Origin: Pseudooceanicola sediminis
Lineage (GTDB): Bacteria > Pseudomonadota > Alphaproteobacteria > Rhodobacterales > Rhodobacteraceae
DNA length: 64,000 nucleotides
Direction of reading: 5' to 3'
Assembly: GCF_003575965.1 (NCBI RefSeq)
Contig: NZ_QWJJ01000001.1
Span: 186,001-250,000 of the forward strand
Position 1 is the stretch's first letter. Every line of letters starts with the position of its first letter. Shown piece after piece: positions 44,187 to 54,249 of the stretch. The position numbers and the translations under genes were made by a program. The notes under the pieces were generated by a model. That model ran no database searches. It saw nothing but the letters and a program-made list of their open reading frames with translations, and had not been told where the DNA came from.

Positions 44187-45647
44187 TCATCCCTCGAACC
44201 CGTCTTTCACCAGGCGGTTCAGCGCCATGACGCCCCAACCGGTCGCCCCCGCGGGCGCCGTCGCCGTTTCCCCCTTGAGCGAAGCCACACCCGCGATGTC
44301 CAGATGGATCCAAGGGGTCTCGTCGCGCACGAAGCGCCTGAGGTATTGCGCCGCCACGATGGCCCCGCCGGGCCGCCCGCCGACGTTTTTCATATCGGCG
44401 ATCCGGCTTTTCAGCGCGTCGTCGTAGCCCTGGCCCATCGGCAATCTCCAGGCGCCTTCTCCCTCGGCGGTGGCGGCCTTGAGAAACGCGTTGCACAGCG
44501 GATCGGAGTTCGAAAAGACACCGGCATTTTCGTGTCCCAGGGCCACGATGCAGGCCCCCGTCAGCGTTGCGAGGTCGATCATCGCCTTGGGATGGAAACG
44601 CTCCTGCGCGTACCACATCACGTCGCACAAGACGAGGCGACCCTCGGCGTCGGTGTTGATCACCTCGACCGTGTCGCCCTTCATCGTCGTCACCACGTCA
44701 CCGGGGCGCACCGCGCTGCCCGAGGGCATGTTCTCGACGATACCGACAAGGCCGACCACGTTTGCCGCTGCCTTGCGCAGGGCCAGGGCCTTCATCGTGC
44801 CCGCGACGGTGCCTGCACCGCCCATGTCCATCGTCATGTCCTCCATCCCGGCGGCGCCTTTCAGCGATATGCCGCCGGTGTCGAACACCACGCCCTTGCC
44901 TACCAGCGCCAGCGGCGCATCGTCCCCTGTGCCACCGCGCCACTGCATGACCACGACGCTGGACGGGCTGTCCGACCCCTGCCCGACCGCGAGCAGCGCG
45001 CCCATCCCGAGGTCGCGCAGGCGATCTTCGGACAGCACCTCGATCTCGATCCCCAGATGCGACAGCTCGGCAAGCTGGTCCGCAAAGCGGGTCGTGGTCA
45101 GCACGTTGGCCGGGGCGTTGATCAGATCCCGGGTAAAGAACACTCCGGATGCAATCGCTTGCAGGGCTGCCACGTCGACGTCGGGCCTGGCGCACATCAC
45201 CTGCACCGGGCCATTGGGCGTGGCCTTTTCGGTCTTTTGCGCGTCATAGGCGTAGGCGCGCAGCATCATCCCCAGGGCCAGCTCCCCCGGCAGGTTGAGA
45301 TTGCCCGCCAGCACCAACATGCCGTCTGCGCCGAGCAGCTTGGCCAGTTTGCCACCGGTCTTGCGCAGCAGTGCCGTTTCGGCCCGTCGCGGCAGCAGCA
45401 CGACATCCAGTGCCTCGGCGGCCAGACCTTGCGGCCAGGCCAGCGTGATCACCTCTCCGGCCTTCTTGTCGGCAAAACCCGCGGCCTCGGTCAGCCGGGT
45501 CAGCGCGCCCCGCGTCAGCTTGTTGACACGTCGCGCCACCACCGACAGCCCGCCGTCGGGATCAAGCACGACGGCGATCCGGCCCTTTTGTGCGGCAATG
45601 GCATCCAGGTCGGTTTCGGCAAAGGTCAGGGCCAGCGGATCGGTCAC
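44187..45647 (-). CDS. pepA: Leucyl aminopeptidase (M17)
   Basis: 486 residues from the GTG start. Di-metal M17 peptidase: VGKGVVFDTGGISLKGAAGMEDMTMDMGGAG (metal Lys/Asp), VVTTMKGDTVEVINTDAEGRLVL (Asp/Glu, Arg) and CIVALGHENAGVFS. It releases N-terminal residues from peptides in the cytosol. GTG 45647 is chosen because GAGGAG lies 7-10 nt upstream; the frame runs on to 45746 with a low-quality N-terminus. Followed by holC. Confidence 0.95.
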   Translation of the reverse strand: MTDPLALTFAETDLDAIAAQKGRIAVVLDPDGGLSVVARRVNKLTRGALTRLTEAAGFADKKAGEVITLAWPQGLAAEALDVVLLPRRAETALLRKTGGKLAKLLGADGMLVLAGNLNLPGELALGMMLRAYAYDAQKTEKATPNGPVQVMCARPDVDVAALQAIASGVFFTRDLINAPANVLTTTRFADQLAELSHLGIEIEVLSEDRLRDLGMGALLAVGQGSDSPSSVVVMQWRGGTGDDAPLALVGKGVVFDTGGISLKGAAGMEDMTMDMGGAGTVAGTMKALALRKAAANVVGLVGIVENMPSGSAVRPGDVVTTMKGDTVEVINTDAEGRLVLCDVMWYAQERFHPKAMIDLATLTGACIVALGHENAGVFSNSDPLCNAFLKAATAEGEGAWRLPMGQGYDDALKSRIADMKNVGGRPGGAIVAAQYLRRFVRDETPWIHLDIAGVASLKGETATAPAGATGWGVMALNRLVKDGFEG

Positions 45648-45866
45648 ATCGTCACTCCTCGGATATATCTGCGGCGCGGGCGTGTCGGGCCCGAAGCGGC
45701 CCGGCCTGCGCTGTTTGAGCGGGAGGCTACCGCCTTGGCCCCGCATTGACCAGATTGCAGTTTTCCCCCCTCCCCAAACCCGCTAGAGTGAGCTGCACCG
45801 CCTGCCGGGGTGCATGGCAGGCCCGATACGGGCCGGAAACGAAATAACTGCACTCGGGGGATATGC

Positions 45867-47018
45867 GTGCCGCGATTCGACAGATACCTGCTGTCGCAAC
45901 TGATGACGCTGTTCGCCTTTTTCGCGCTCGTCCTGGTTGCGATCTACTGGATCAACAGCGCCGTGCGCCTGTTCGATCAGCTGATATCTGAAAATCAGTC
46001 CAGCTGGGTCTTTCTGGAATATACCGCGCTGACACTGCCCAACGTGATCCGCAACACCCTGCCGATGTCGGTGTTTGCCGCGGCCGTCTACGTGACCAAC
46101 CGCCTGTCGGGTGACAGCGAACTGGTGGTCATGCAGGCCACCGGGTTCTCGCCCTGGCGCCTGGCCCGTCCGGCCCTGATCTTCGGGCTGATCACAGCCG
46201 TGCTGATGACCGTCATGACCAATTTCCTGGTGCCGGCCAGCCAGCAGCAGATCCAGCGCCGCAACCACGAGATTTCGCAGAACGTCACCGCCCGCCTGCT
46301 GAGCGAGGGCAGCTTTCTGCACCCCTCGGCCGGTGTGACCTTCTATATCCGCGAGATCGACGAGGATGGCACCCTGCGCGACGTGTTCCTGTCGGACCGC
46401 CGCACTCCGGGCGAGCCGCAGACCTATACCGCCGCGCGCGCCTATATCATCAACGCCAATGACGACCCCGAAGGCGTGCCGGAGCCGAAGATGGTCATGG
46501 TCGACGGGCTGGCCCAGGATTTTCATGCCGAGACGGGCAAGCTCTTCACCACCCATTTCCAGGATTTCTCCTATGATATCGCGGGCCTGGTCAATGCCTC
46601 GGATTACCTCGGGATTTCGCTGCGCACCGCGCCGACCTGGCAGATGATGACCCGGCCCCAACAGGTCGCGGACCTGACCGGCGACCAGATCGGCCGCATC
46701 GTGCAGGAGGCCCATGGCCGCGTCACCCAGGCACTGGTCTGCATCGTTGCCGCCCTGATCGGCTTTGCCGCGTTGCAGATCGGCGGTTTCAGCCGTTTCG
46801 GCGTGTGGAAGCAGATCGTCTTTGCGATCCTGCTGCTGGTCATCGTGAAATTTGCCGAGGGCGTGGTCACCGGCCCGGTGCGCAAGGATGCCACGCTCTG
46901 GCCCATCCTGTACCTGCCGGTGCTGCTGGGGCTGGCCATATCCTGCCTGCTGTTGTGGTGGGCCGCCCGGCCGCGGCGCCCCCGCGGCCAGGCGCAAATG
47001 ACCGGGTCGCCCGCATGA
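45867..47018 (+). CDS. lptF: LPS export ABC permease LptF
   Basis: 383 residues. YjgP/YjgQ family: N-terminal RYLLSQLMTLFAFFALVLVAIYWINSAVRLFDQLI, two-helix core, a large periplasmic beta-jellyroll (about 105-270) and three C-terminal helices. It extracts LPS from the inner membrane with LptG and LptB. The start is GTG 45867 with GGGGG upstream; no ATG fits before helix 1. The stop overlaps lptG (ATGA). It is divergent from pepA. Confidence 0.96.
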   Translation: MPRFDRYLLSQLMTLFAFFALVLVAIYWINSAVRLFDQLISENQSSWVFLEYTALTLPNVIRNTLPMSVFAAAVYVTNRLSGDSELVVMQATGFSPWRLARPALIFGLITAVLMTVMTNFLVPASQQQIQRRNHEISQNVTARLLSEGSFLHPSAGVTFYIREIDEDGTLRDVFLSDRRTPGEPQTYTAARAYIINANDDPEGVPEPKMVMVDGLAQDFHAETGKLFTTHFQDFSYDIAGLVNASDYLGISLRTAPTWQMMTRPQQVADLTGDQIGRIVQEAHGRVTQALVCIVAALIGFAALQIGGFSRFGVWKQIVFAILLLVIVKFAEGVVTGPVRKDATLWPILYLPVLLGLAISCLLLWWAARPRRPRGQAQMTGSPA

Positions 47019-48130
47019 TCCTGCACCTGTACTTTGCCCGCCGGTTCCTGCGCGTCTTCTTCGGCATCTTCGCGGTGTTCTTCCTGTTGACGGGCATGAT
47101 CGACCTGGTCGAACAGATGCGCAAGCTGGCCAATGTCGACGTCAGCCTCGGTCGCGTGCTGGAGCTGGTGTTGCTGAACATTCCCAAGGGGTTGTACGAC
47201 ATCCTTCCGCTGATCATGATCCTGGCCACGCTGACGCTTTTCCTGACCTTGGGGCGCACATCCGAACTGGTCGTGGTGCGGGCGGCGGGGCGCTCGGCGC
47301 TGCATACGCTGGTGTCGCCGCTGATCGTCGCCTTCCTGATCGGCGTGTTGACCGTGGCGGTGCTGAACCCGATCGTCGCCAGCACCAGCACCCGCTATAC
47401 CGACCTCTACGAACAGTACCGCAGCGGTGGCGCCGATACGCTGTCGCTCTCGGCCGAGGGGCTGTGGCTGCGCCAGGGCGGCACCGATGGGCAGACCGTG
47501 ATCCGCGCCGCGCGGGCCAACCCGCAGGCGACGGAGCTCTACGACGTCACGATGCTCACCTATGCGCCGCAATCCCCCGATGGTGCGGGCGGTGGCCCCG
47601 TCCGCCGCATCGAAGCCGCCAAGGCGCAACTGATCCGGGGCGCCTGGGCGCTGGAAAAGGTCAAGGTGTGGCCGCTGGAAAACGGCGTCAATTCCGAGGC
47701 AGGCGCGCAGCAGATGAGCACCTACGAACTGCCCTCGGCCCTGACCGAGGAACGCATTCGCGACAGTTTCGGCGAACCCTCCGCCATCGCGATCTGGGAT
47801 CTGCCCGCCTATATCGCCCAGCTTGAACAGGCCGGGTTCTCGGCCCGCCGCCATTCCGTCTGGTTCCAGATGGAGCTTGCCCGCCCGCTGTTCCTTGTTG
47901 CAATGGTGCTGATCGCCTCGGCCTTCACCATGCGCCCCGCCCGCTTCGGCAAGACGGGCGAGGCCGTCACCGCAACGATCCTGCTTGGATTCACGCTTTA
48001 TTACATCCGCAACTTCGCGCAGGTGCTGGGAGAGAACGGTCAGATTCCCGTGCTCCTGGCCGCATGGGCCCCGCCGGTGGCGTCCGTCCTGCTTGCAATT
48101 GGTATCCTGTTACAGATGGAGGACGGCTGA
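47015..48130 (+). CDS. lptG: LPS export ABC permease LptG
   Basis: 371 residues, same fold as LptF: LHLYFARRFLRVFFGIFAVFFLLTGMIDLVEQMRKL, ILATLTLFLTLGRTSELVVVRAAGRSAL and C-terminal LARPLFLVAMVLIASAFTMRPARFGKTG. Starts inside the lptF stop and ends one base into the lptD start, so lptF-lptG-lptD are tightly coupled. Inner membrane. Confidence 0.96.
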   Translation: MILHLYFARRFLRVFFGIFAVFFLLTGMIDLVEQMRKLANVDVSLGRVLELVLLNIPKGLYDILPLIMILATLTLFLTLGRTSELVVVRAAGRSALHTLVSPLIVAFLIGVLTVAVLNPIVASTSTRYTDLYEQYRSGGADTLSLSAEGLWLRQGGTDGQTVIRAARANPQATELYDVTMLTYAPQSPDGAGGGPVRRIEAAKAQLIRGAWALEKVKVWPLENGVNSEAGAQQMSTYELPSALTEERIRDSFGEPSAIAIWDLPAYIAQLEQAGFSARRHSVWFQMELARPLFLVAMVLIASAFTMRPARFGKTGEAVTATILLGFTLYYIRNFAQVLGENGQIPVLLAAWAPPVASVLLAIGILLQMEDG

Positions 48131-50427
48131 TGCCGACCCCCCGCCCCACGTCCCCCGCTCATGTTCCCGCCCTGCGCACGGCCCTGCGCACGGCCCGGCC
48201 GCGCCGCGGCCTGCGTCGGCTGGCCTGCGCTACGGCCCTCGGCGCGGCGCTGCTGTCCGGCACCGCCATTGTGCCCCTGACGGTACAGGCCCAGACCGCC
48301 GGCCAGACGGCCGATCAGAGCGAGACCGCCAATGACGCCGTGCTGATCGCCGACCGCGTCTTTCTGGACGGACGAGAACGTATCATTGCCGAGGGCAACG
48401 TGGAGGTCCTGCAAGGCACCTCGCGCCTGCGCGCCAGCCGCGTCGTCTACGATCAGGACACCGACCACCTGACCCTCGAAGGCCCGATCACCCTGACCGA
48501 GGAATCCGCCACCCCCGACGGCCCCGTCAACACGATCGTCCTCGCGGATTCTGGGGAACTGGACCGCGACATGCGCAACGGACTGTTGAACGGCGCGCGC
48601 ATGATGCTGGACCAGCAGGTGCAGATCGCCGCCACGCAACTGTCGCGGGTCGAGGGGCGCTATTCCCAGCTCTACAAGACCACCGTCTCCTCCTGTCACG
48701 TCTGCCAGGATGGCAAGTCTCCGCTCTGGCAGATCCGCGCCAGCCGTGTCGTGCACGATACCGTCGAACGTCAGCTCTACTTCGACAATGCCATCATCGA
48801 GGTGCTGGGCCTACCGGTGTTCTACCTGCCGCACCTGCGCCTGCCCGACCCCTCGCAACGGCGCGCGACCGGCTTTCTGCTGCCCTCGATCAAGCGCAAT
48901 TCGCTGCTCGAAACCGGGCTGAAACTGCCCTATTTCATCAGCATCGACGACCAGCGCGACCTGACACTGACGCCCTATGTGTCGTCCAAGACAAAGACGC
49001 TGGAATACCGCTATCGCCAGGCCTTTTCCAATGGGGCCCTCTCCATCAACGGGGCGCTGTCCAAGGATACGCTCAGCCCGGGGCCGATGCGCGGCTATCT
49101 CGAGGCCGCGGGCAAGTTCTACCTGCCGCGCGATTTCGAACTCAAGTTCAACATCGAGGCCGTTGGCGACGATTCCTATCTCACCGACTACGACTATTCC
49201 GACAAGGACCGCCTTGATAGCGAGGTGGCGATCCAGCGGGCCAGTCGTGACGAATGGATTCACACGGCGCTGACCTTCTACCACTCCATGCGCACGACCG
49301 AGGACAACGCCACCATCCCGTCGATCATCGGGGATGCAGATTATGAAAAAAGGTTGTTTCCCACCTCTCTGGGCGGCGAGGTTCGCCTTGGTTTCGATCT
49401 GCACGGGCATTTCCGATCCTCCGATCAGGACTTTGACGGCACCGACGCGGACACGATCACCGACGGGCGTGACGTCACGCGGCTGACCACGACCGCCGAC
49501 TGGCTGCGCACCTGGACCCTGCCGATGGGGGTACGCGCCGAGGTTCTGGGCGGCATCGCCATCGACAGCTTCCGCACCAGCCAGGACATATCCCTGCCCG
49601 AAAGCGAAACCGGCGTCACCCCGACCGGCGCCGTCACCCTGCGCTGGCCGCTGCAAAAGGTCGCCGCCTCGGGCGCCACGCATATCCTTGAACCCGTCGC
49701 CCAGATCGCCTGGTCGGGTGGTCATGCGCTGGATATCGCCAACGACGAATCCACGCGCCCCGAACTGGACGAAGGCAACCTGCTGGGCCTGACACGCTTT
49801 GCCGCCCCCGACCGGCGCGAACGCGGCTGGCGCGGCGCCTATGGCCTGCAATGGAGCCGCTTTACCCCCGCGGGATGGCAAAGCCAGCTGGTTCTGGGGC
49901 AGGTCGTGCAGGAACACCCCGATTCCGCGATGACCCGCTCCTCCGGCCTGCAAGAGACGTTCTCGGATTTTCTGATCGGCGGCCAGGTCAAGACGCCCGG
50001 CGGCCTGTCGATCACCGCGCGCGGCCTGTTCGACACCGAATTGCAGGCAAACAAGGCCGAAGGGCGCGCCTCGTGGTCCTTTGCCAAGGCCTCGATCGGC
50101 GCGTCCTATATCTGGCTGGGTCCCGATACGGTGGAAAAACGCCCCGACGTCCTGTCGGAATGGGCGCTCGGCGGGGCCTACCAGGTCACCCCGAACTGGG
50201 GCGCATCGGCGAATATCCGCTATGATGTCGCCGCGGATTCCCCCGCGTCGGCGGGCCTCGGGATCACCTATGTAAACGAATGCGTCGACGTCGCATTCTC
50301 GCTCAGCCGCAGTTTTGCCTCCTCCACCGTGGTCACACCGTCCACCGCCTTCGCCTTCACCATCGGCCTGCGCGGCTTTTCCGCCGGGACTGCCGGCGGT
50401 CCGGTGCAGGGCCAGTGCAGGAACTGA
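48130..50427 (+). CDS. lptD: LPS-assembly outer-membrane protein LptD
   Basis: 765 residues. Signal peptide about 1-50 with an unusually Arg/Ala-rich n-region (ending VQAQT). N-terminal OstA/LptA-like jellyroll (about 60-170: VLIADRVFLDGRERIIAEGNVEVLQGTSRLRASRVVYDQ, cut by me into pieces), then the C-terminal beta-barrel (FYLPHLRLPDPSQRRATGFLLPS marks the LptD domain). It inserts LPS into the outer leaflet. The Met overlaps the lptG stop. The family's Cys pairs are partly visible (SSCHVC near 200; the last residues include NECVDV and GQCRN), consistent with periplasmic disulfides. Confidence 0.95.
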   Translation: MPTPRPTSPAHVPALRTALRTARPRRGLRRLACATALGAALLSGTAIVPLTVQAQTAGQTADQSETANDAVLIADRVFLDGRERIIAEGNVEVLQGTSRLRASRVVYDQDTDHLTLEGPITLTEESATPDGPVNTIVLADSGELDRDMRNGLLNGARMMLDQQVQIAATQLSRVEGRYSQLYKTTVSSCHVCQDGKSPLWQIRASRVVHDTVERQLYFDNAIIEVLGLPVFYLPHLRLPDPSQRRATGFLLPSIKRNSLLETGLKLPYFISIDDQRDLTLTPYVSSKTKTLEYRYRQAFSNGALSINGALSKDTLSPGPMRGYLEAAGKFYLPRDFELKFNIEAVGDDSYLTDYDYSDKDRLDSEVAIQRASRDEWIHTALTFYHSMRTTEDNATIPSIIGDADYEKRLFPTSLGGEVRLGFDLHGHFRSSDQDFDGTDADTITDGRDVTRLTTTADWLRTWTLPMGVRAEVLGGIAIDSFRTSQDISLPESETGVTPTGAVTLRWPLQKVAASGATHILEPVAQIAWSGGHALDIANDESTRPELDEGNLLGLTRFAAPDRRERGWRGAYGLQWSRFTPAGWQSQLVLGQVVQEHPDSAMTRSSGLQETFSDFLIGGQVKTPGGLSITARGLFDTELQANKAEGRASWSFAKASIGASYIWLGPDTVEKRPDVLSEWALGGAYQVTPNWGASANIRYDVAADSPASAGLGITYVNECVDVAFSLSRSFASSTVVTPSTAFAFTIGLRGFSAGTAGGPVQGQCRN

Positions 50428-50669
50428 TTGAGACCGGGCCGCAAAACGATATAGAAAGGCCGCGAAACACAGCTTCGGCCATCCTGCGAACCGGCCACGA
50501 CGCCCCCCGCATCGCGGGCACGCCGGCCAAGGGACATGACCGCAAGACCCACAGGCAAAAGACCCACAGACACACCGCCGACACTGGCCCCAGGGGGCGC
50601 GTCCAGACCCCACAGCCCGCGTCGCCCGGCACCCCGCCGACCGACAGGCAAGATCGAAGACAGGCAGAG

Positions 50670-51950
50670 ATGACAATGACACACCGCCCGATTATCCGCC
50701 CTGCGCACTCCACCGGCCGCCAATGGCTGCATGGCATGACCACGGCGCTGCTTGTCGGCCTGACCGCGCTGACCGCCACCACCGGGCCCGCCGCCGCGCA
50801 AAGCTTTGCGCCGGTGATCCGCGTCAACGACAAGGTCATCACCCAGTACGAAATCGACCAGCGCATCCGCCTGCTGCAACTGTTGAACGCCCCCGGTGAT
50901 CCGCGCAGCCTGGCCCGCGATCAGCTGATCGAGGACCGCCTGAAACTTGGTGCCACCGAACAGTTCGGGGTCAAGCCGGACGAAACCGCGATCACCGACG
51001 GCATCGCGGAATTTGCCGGGCGTGCCAACATGGAACCCGATGCGTTTATCGCCGCGTTGGCAAGCGACGGCGTGTCCCGCCAGACCTTCCGCGATTTCAT
51101 TACCGCCGGCGTCGCCTGGCGGACCCTGATCCGGGGGCGCTTCGGCTCCAAGGTCGAGATTTCCGAACAGGACGTCGACCGCGCCATTGCCAGCCAGGGC
51201 AGCGTCGGGGGCGTGCGCGTGCTGATCTCCGAAATTTTCATCCCCACCGGCCAGAACCCCGCCCAGGCCGAGGCGCTGGCCAATCAGCTCAGCCAGATCC
51301 GCTCGATCTCCGAGTTTTCCGCCGCCGCCTCGAAATATTCGGCCGCCTCGACCCGCCAGAACGGCGGTCGCGTCGACTGGATGAACATCACCAGCCTGCC
51401 GCCCGCGCTGCAATCGGTCCTGCTGGGCCTGTCGACCGGCCAGGTCACCCAACCCCTGCCCGTCGATGGCGCGCTGGCGCTGTTCCAGCTGCGCGGGATG
51501 CAGGAAACCGCCGCGCCAAAGGTCACCTACTCGGCCATCGACTATGCCATCTACCACATCGACGGCGGCCGCACCGCCGAGGCGCTTGGCCGCGCAAAGG
51601 CGATCACCGATCAGATCGACACCTGCGACGATCTCTACGGCACCGCAAAGGGTCAGCCGCCGCAGGTGCTGACGCGCGAAACCAGGGCGCCCGGTGAAAT
51701 CCCGCAGGACGTCGCGATGGAACTGGCCAAGCTGGACGAAAACGAAGCGTCGACCAACCTGACCGCAAACAACGGTCAAACGCTGGAACTGCTGATGCTG
51801 TGCGGGCGCACCCCCGCCAATGCCCCGGCAACCGAGAACGGCGAGGTCAACCGCGCCCAGATCGTCACCCAGTTGCAAAACCGCCGCCTCGCCTCCTACG
51901 CCGATGGCTACCTTGCCCAGTTGCGCGCCGAAGCGCGCATCGTCGAATAA
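50670..51950 (+). CDS. surA: Periplasmic chaperone SurA
   Basis: 426 residues with a signal peptide (about 1-44, LLVGLTALTATTGPAAAQS). SurA N-domain: APVIRVNDKVITQYEIDQRIRLLQLL, RDQLIEDRLKLGATEQFGVKPD; one parvulin-like domain (about 180-290: VRVLISEIFIPTG, AAASKYSAASTRQNGGRVDWM). It escorts outer-membrane proteins including LptD to the Bam complex. ATG 50670 is chosen to place the leader correctly; ATG 50676 is nearly as good. 242 nt separate it from lptD, with no gene between. rsmA follows 3 nt later; pdxA, often found between them, is absent. Confidence 0.93.
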   Translation: MTMTHRPIIRPAHSTGRQWLHGMTTALLVGLTALTATTGPAAAQSFAPVIRVNDKVITQYEIDQRIRLLQLLNAPGDPRSLARDQLIEDRLKLGATEQFGVKPDETAITDGIAEFAGRANMEPDAFIAALASDGVSRQTFRDFITAGVAWRTLIRGRFGSKVEISEQDVDRAIASQGSVGGVRVLISEIFIPTGQNPAQAEALANQLSQIRSISEFSAAASKYSAASTRQNGGRVDWMNITSLPPALQSVLLGLSTGQVTQPLPVDGALALFQLRGMQETAAPKVTYSAIDYAIYHIDGGRTAEALGRAKAITDQIDTCDDLYGTAKGQPPQVLTRETRAPGEIPQDVAMELAKLDENEASTNLTANNGQTLELLMLCGRTPANAPATENGEVNRAQIVTQLQNRRLASYADGYLAQLRAEARIVE

Positions 51951-51953
51951 CCG

Positions 51954-52796
51954 ATGGCCACCATCGACGGCCTGCCGCCGCTGCGCGACGTGATCAACAC
52001 GCATGGTCTGTCCGCCCGCAAATCGCTGGGTCAGAACTTTCTGCTCGACCTCAACCTGACGGCCAAGATCGCGCGCCAGGCGGGCGATCTGTCAGGCTGC
52101 GACGTGCTTGAGGTCGGCCCCGGCCCCGGTGGCCTGACGCGCGGGTTGCTGGCCGAAGGCGCGCGCCGTGTTCTTGCCATCGAAAAGGATCGCCGCTGCC
52201 TGCCCGCGCTGGCCGAAATCGCCGATCACTATCCCGGCCGCCTTCAGGTGATCGAAGGTGATGCGCTGGAAATCGACCCTCTTGCCTATCTGACGCCGCC
52301 GATCCGCATTGCCTCGAACCTGCCCTACAACGTCGGCACCGAACTTCTGGTGCGCTGGCTGACACCGCCCGAATGGCCGCCCTTCTGGGACAGCCTGACC
52401 CTGATGTTCCAGCGCGAGGTGGCGGAACGTATCGTCGCCACCCCCGGGTCCAAGGCCTACGGGCGCCTGGCACTGCTGGTCTCGTGGCGGGCCGAGGCGC
52501 GCATTGCCATCTCGCTCCCCCCCGAGGCATTCACCCCGCCGCCCAAGGTCTCCTCTGCCGTGGTTCATCTGACCGCGCTGCCCGAACCCCGCTATCCCGC
52601 CGATCCCAAGGTGCTGGAACGCGTGGTCGCCCGTGCCTTCAACCAGCGTCGCAAGATGCTGCGCGCGGCGCTCAAGGGGTTGGTCCCGGATCTGGAGGAC
52701 CGGCTGCTCGCCTCTGGCATCCAGCCGACCGACCGGGCCGAAACCGTCGGGCTGGAACAGTTCTGCGCCCTGGCCCGCAACATCAAGGCCAGCTGA
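51954..52796 (+). CDS. rsmA: 16S rRNA dimethyladenosine transferase RsmA (KsgA)
   Basis: 280 residues. [25 protein letters not shown] motif [27 protein letters not shown] and the catalytic [10 protein letters not shown]-terminal helical domain [15 protein letters not shown]. It dimethylates A1518 and A1519 of 16S rRNA. Starts 3 nt after surA, so it is operonic with the envelope genes. A bidirectional terminator lies 130 nt beyond. Confidence 0.97.
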   Translation: MATIDGLPPLRDVINTHGLSARKSLGQNFLLDLNLTAKIARQAGDLSGCDVLEVGPGPGGLTRGLLAEGARRVLAIEKDRRCLPALAEIADHYPGRLQVIEGDALEIDPLAYLTPPIRIASNLPYNVGTELLVRWLTPPEWPPFWDSLTLMFQREVAERIVATPGSKAYGRLALLVSWRAEARIAISLPPEAFTPPPKVSSAVVHLTALPEPRYPADPKVLERVVARAFNQRRKMLRAALKGLVPDLEDRLLASGIQPTDRAETVGLEQFCALARNIKAS

Positions 52797-52927
52797 GCCG
52801 CCCTCGCGCGGCCCCGTGCCCGTCCTCCCTGCCCGACGCCGCGTCTTGCGCGGCTTGCCACCGGCGTCACGTCACGGTCCCCCCCGGGCCCTGCTCCGCA
52901 GCCGGCCCTCTCTCTCTCGCAGGCAAA

Positions 52928-52962
52928 ACAAAAGGCGGCCCCCTCAGAGGGACCGCCTTTTG
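52928..52962. terminator. Bidirectional terminator between rsmA and the DUF4167 gene
   Basis: AAAAGGCGG(T/C)CCC and the matching GGGACCGCCTTTT form a stem with loop CTCAGA, flanked by A-rich and TTTT ends. rsmA (+) and the DUF4167 gene (-) converge here. Confidence 0.85.
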
Positions 52963-52985
52963 CGTAAATCCAGCCTGCGCCGCGT

Positions 52986-54002
52986 TTATTCGGCGGCAGT
53001 CTTGTTTCCGTCGGTCGCATCGGTCGCGCCGGTGCCCTGATCCTCGGACGAGGCAGGCTCCTGCGCCGCCGGCTCCGCGGCTTTCTTGGCCCGCGGGGCG
53101 CGTTTGCGCGGTGCGGGTTTTTCGCTGTTTTCGGGCGTTTCGACCAACATCGACTCGCTCTCTTCCGAGGTGTCGATCACATCGTCCTGCACGGTATTGC
53201 GGGCGCGTGTCCGACGCGGTGTCTTTGCAGGTGCGGCACCCTCGCCGGCAGGCTTGCGATTGGCGCGCGACCGGTTCGGCTTGTCCGAAGCAGAGGCCGC
53301 ACCGCCGTCGGGCGCGTCCACCGCACGATCCTGCTGCGCGTCCTGCTGGGTGTTGCCATCCTGACGATTGCCGTCGCCGCGGTTGTCATGACGGCCATTG
53401 CCGTCGCCCCGGCTGTCACGGCCCTGCTGGTCGCGCCCCTGGGTGTCCCGGCCCTGCTGGTCACGGCCCTGCTGGTCGCGCCCCTGAGACTCACGTCCCT
53501 GGCCCGCGTCGTCACCCTGCTGGCCCGACGGACCGTTGCCGTTGTTGCCGTTATTCTGGCCCGAGTTGTTCTGGCCCGAGCTATTTTGGCCCGAGTTACC
53601 TTGGCCCGAATGACCATTGCCGTCGCGGTCCTGGCGGTGGTTGCCATTCCCGTTCCCATTCCCGTTCCCGTTCCCGTTACCATTTTGACGGTCGCGGTCG
53701 TTGTTCTGGCGCTGACGGTTGTCCTGGTCCTGCTGCTGGTCGCGGCGCTGCTGGTCCTGCTCGCGCTGCGCCTCTGCCAGCATCCGCAGATAGTGCTCCG
53801 CGTGCTGCTGGAAATTCTCGGTTGCAACACGGTCACCGGACAGCTGCGCATCGCGCGCCAGCTGGTTGTACTTGTCGATGATTTGCTGCGGCGTGCCGCG
53901 CACCTTGCCCTCCGGCCCCGACGAATCGAAGACGCGGTTGGTGATATTGCCGACGGACCGGCTGCGGGACTTGCTCCGCGAGCGTGATTTAGAAGATCTC
54001 AT
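52986..54002 (-). CDS. DUF4167-domain protein with low-complexity repeats
   Basis: 338 residues. N-terminal Arg/Ser/Lys run (RSSKSRSRSKSRSRS) and DUF4167 (about 17-82: NRVFDSSGPEGKVRGTPQQI, QLARDAQLSGDRVATENFQQHAEHYLRMLAEAQ). The rest is disordered: Asn-Gly repeats, a GQNNS block, QQGRD pentapeptides, then a basic Lys/Arg/Ala-rich tail. Likely nucleic-acid or ribosome associated; function unknown. ATG 54002 is chosen because it begins the family domain. It lies downstream of prfA-prmC, a constant neighbourhood in the group. Confidence 0.9.
   Translation of the reverse strand: MRSSKSRSRSKSRSRSVGNITNRVFDSSGPEGKVRGTPQQIIDKYNQLARDAQLSGDRVATENFQQHAEHYLRMLAEAQREQDQQRRDQQQDQDNRQRQNNDRDRQNGNGNGNGNGNGNGNHRQDRDGNGHSGQGNSGQNSSGQNNSGQNNGNNGNGPSGQQGDDAGQGRESQGRDQQGRDQQGRDTQGRDQQGRDSRGDGNGRHDNRGDGNRQDGNTQQDAQQDRAVDAPDGGAASASDKPNRSRANRKPAGEGAAPAKTPRRTRARNTVQDDVIDTSEESESMLVETPENSEKPAPRKRAPRAKKAAEPAAQEPASSEDQGTGATDATDGNKTAAE
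53410..53690 (-). repeat. In-frame 6- and 15-bp tandem repeats
   Basis: Three tracts inside the DUF4167 gene: 15-bp units encoding QQGRD (about 53410-53500), 15-bp units encoding GQN(N/S)S (about 53554-53612) and 6-bp units encoding NG (about 53644-53682). All keep the frame, so copy-number change would alter only the linker length. Confidence 0.85.
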
Positions 54003-54249
54003 AAGGTCTGCTGTCCAGCCTTGTTCTCTTAAGCTGCCTATTCGCCCCTGCGGCGCCTCATTGCGTCGTAAGCGGGGGTGTCGGCTCTTGTCTGGCTTGG
54101 TATCCGAGGGGAGCGCTAAACGACGAGCTTCCGCGTCCCGGATACATTGGACTAACCATGCCAACGTGCGAAAGACAAGAGGTAAGTGACAGTTTTAAGC
54201 AGATTACCGGCATTTCCCGAAGATTCTTTCGGATATCCATGTCCGACTC

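Noticed and set aside
44169-45749. 526-codon open frame opposite pepA
   Set aside because: Shadow frame; the minus strand has complete M17 metal motifs.
50428-50669. Upstream extension of surA to 50280
   Set aside because: The frame is open but Arg/His-rich without homology, and only ATG 50670 or 50676 puts the signal peptide at the N-terminus.
48811-50682. 623-codon open frame opposite lptD
   Set aside because: Antisense shadow; lptD shows the expected leader and domains.
53410-53690. Short regular repeats that could suggest a CRISPR array
   Set aside because: Repeats are 6 and 15 bp, contiguous, in frame within a gene, and have no spacers.
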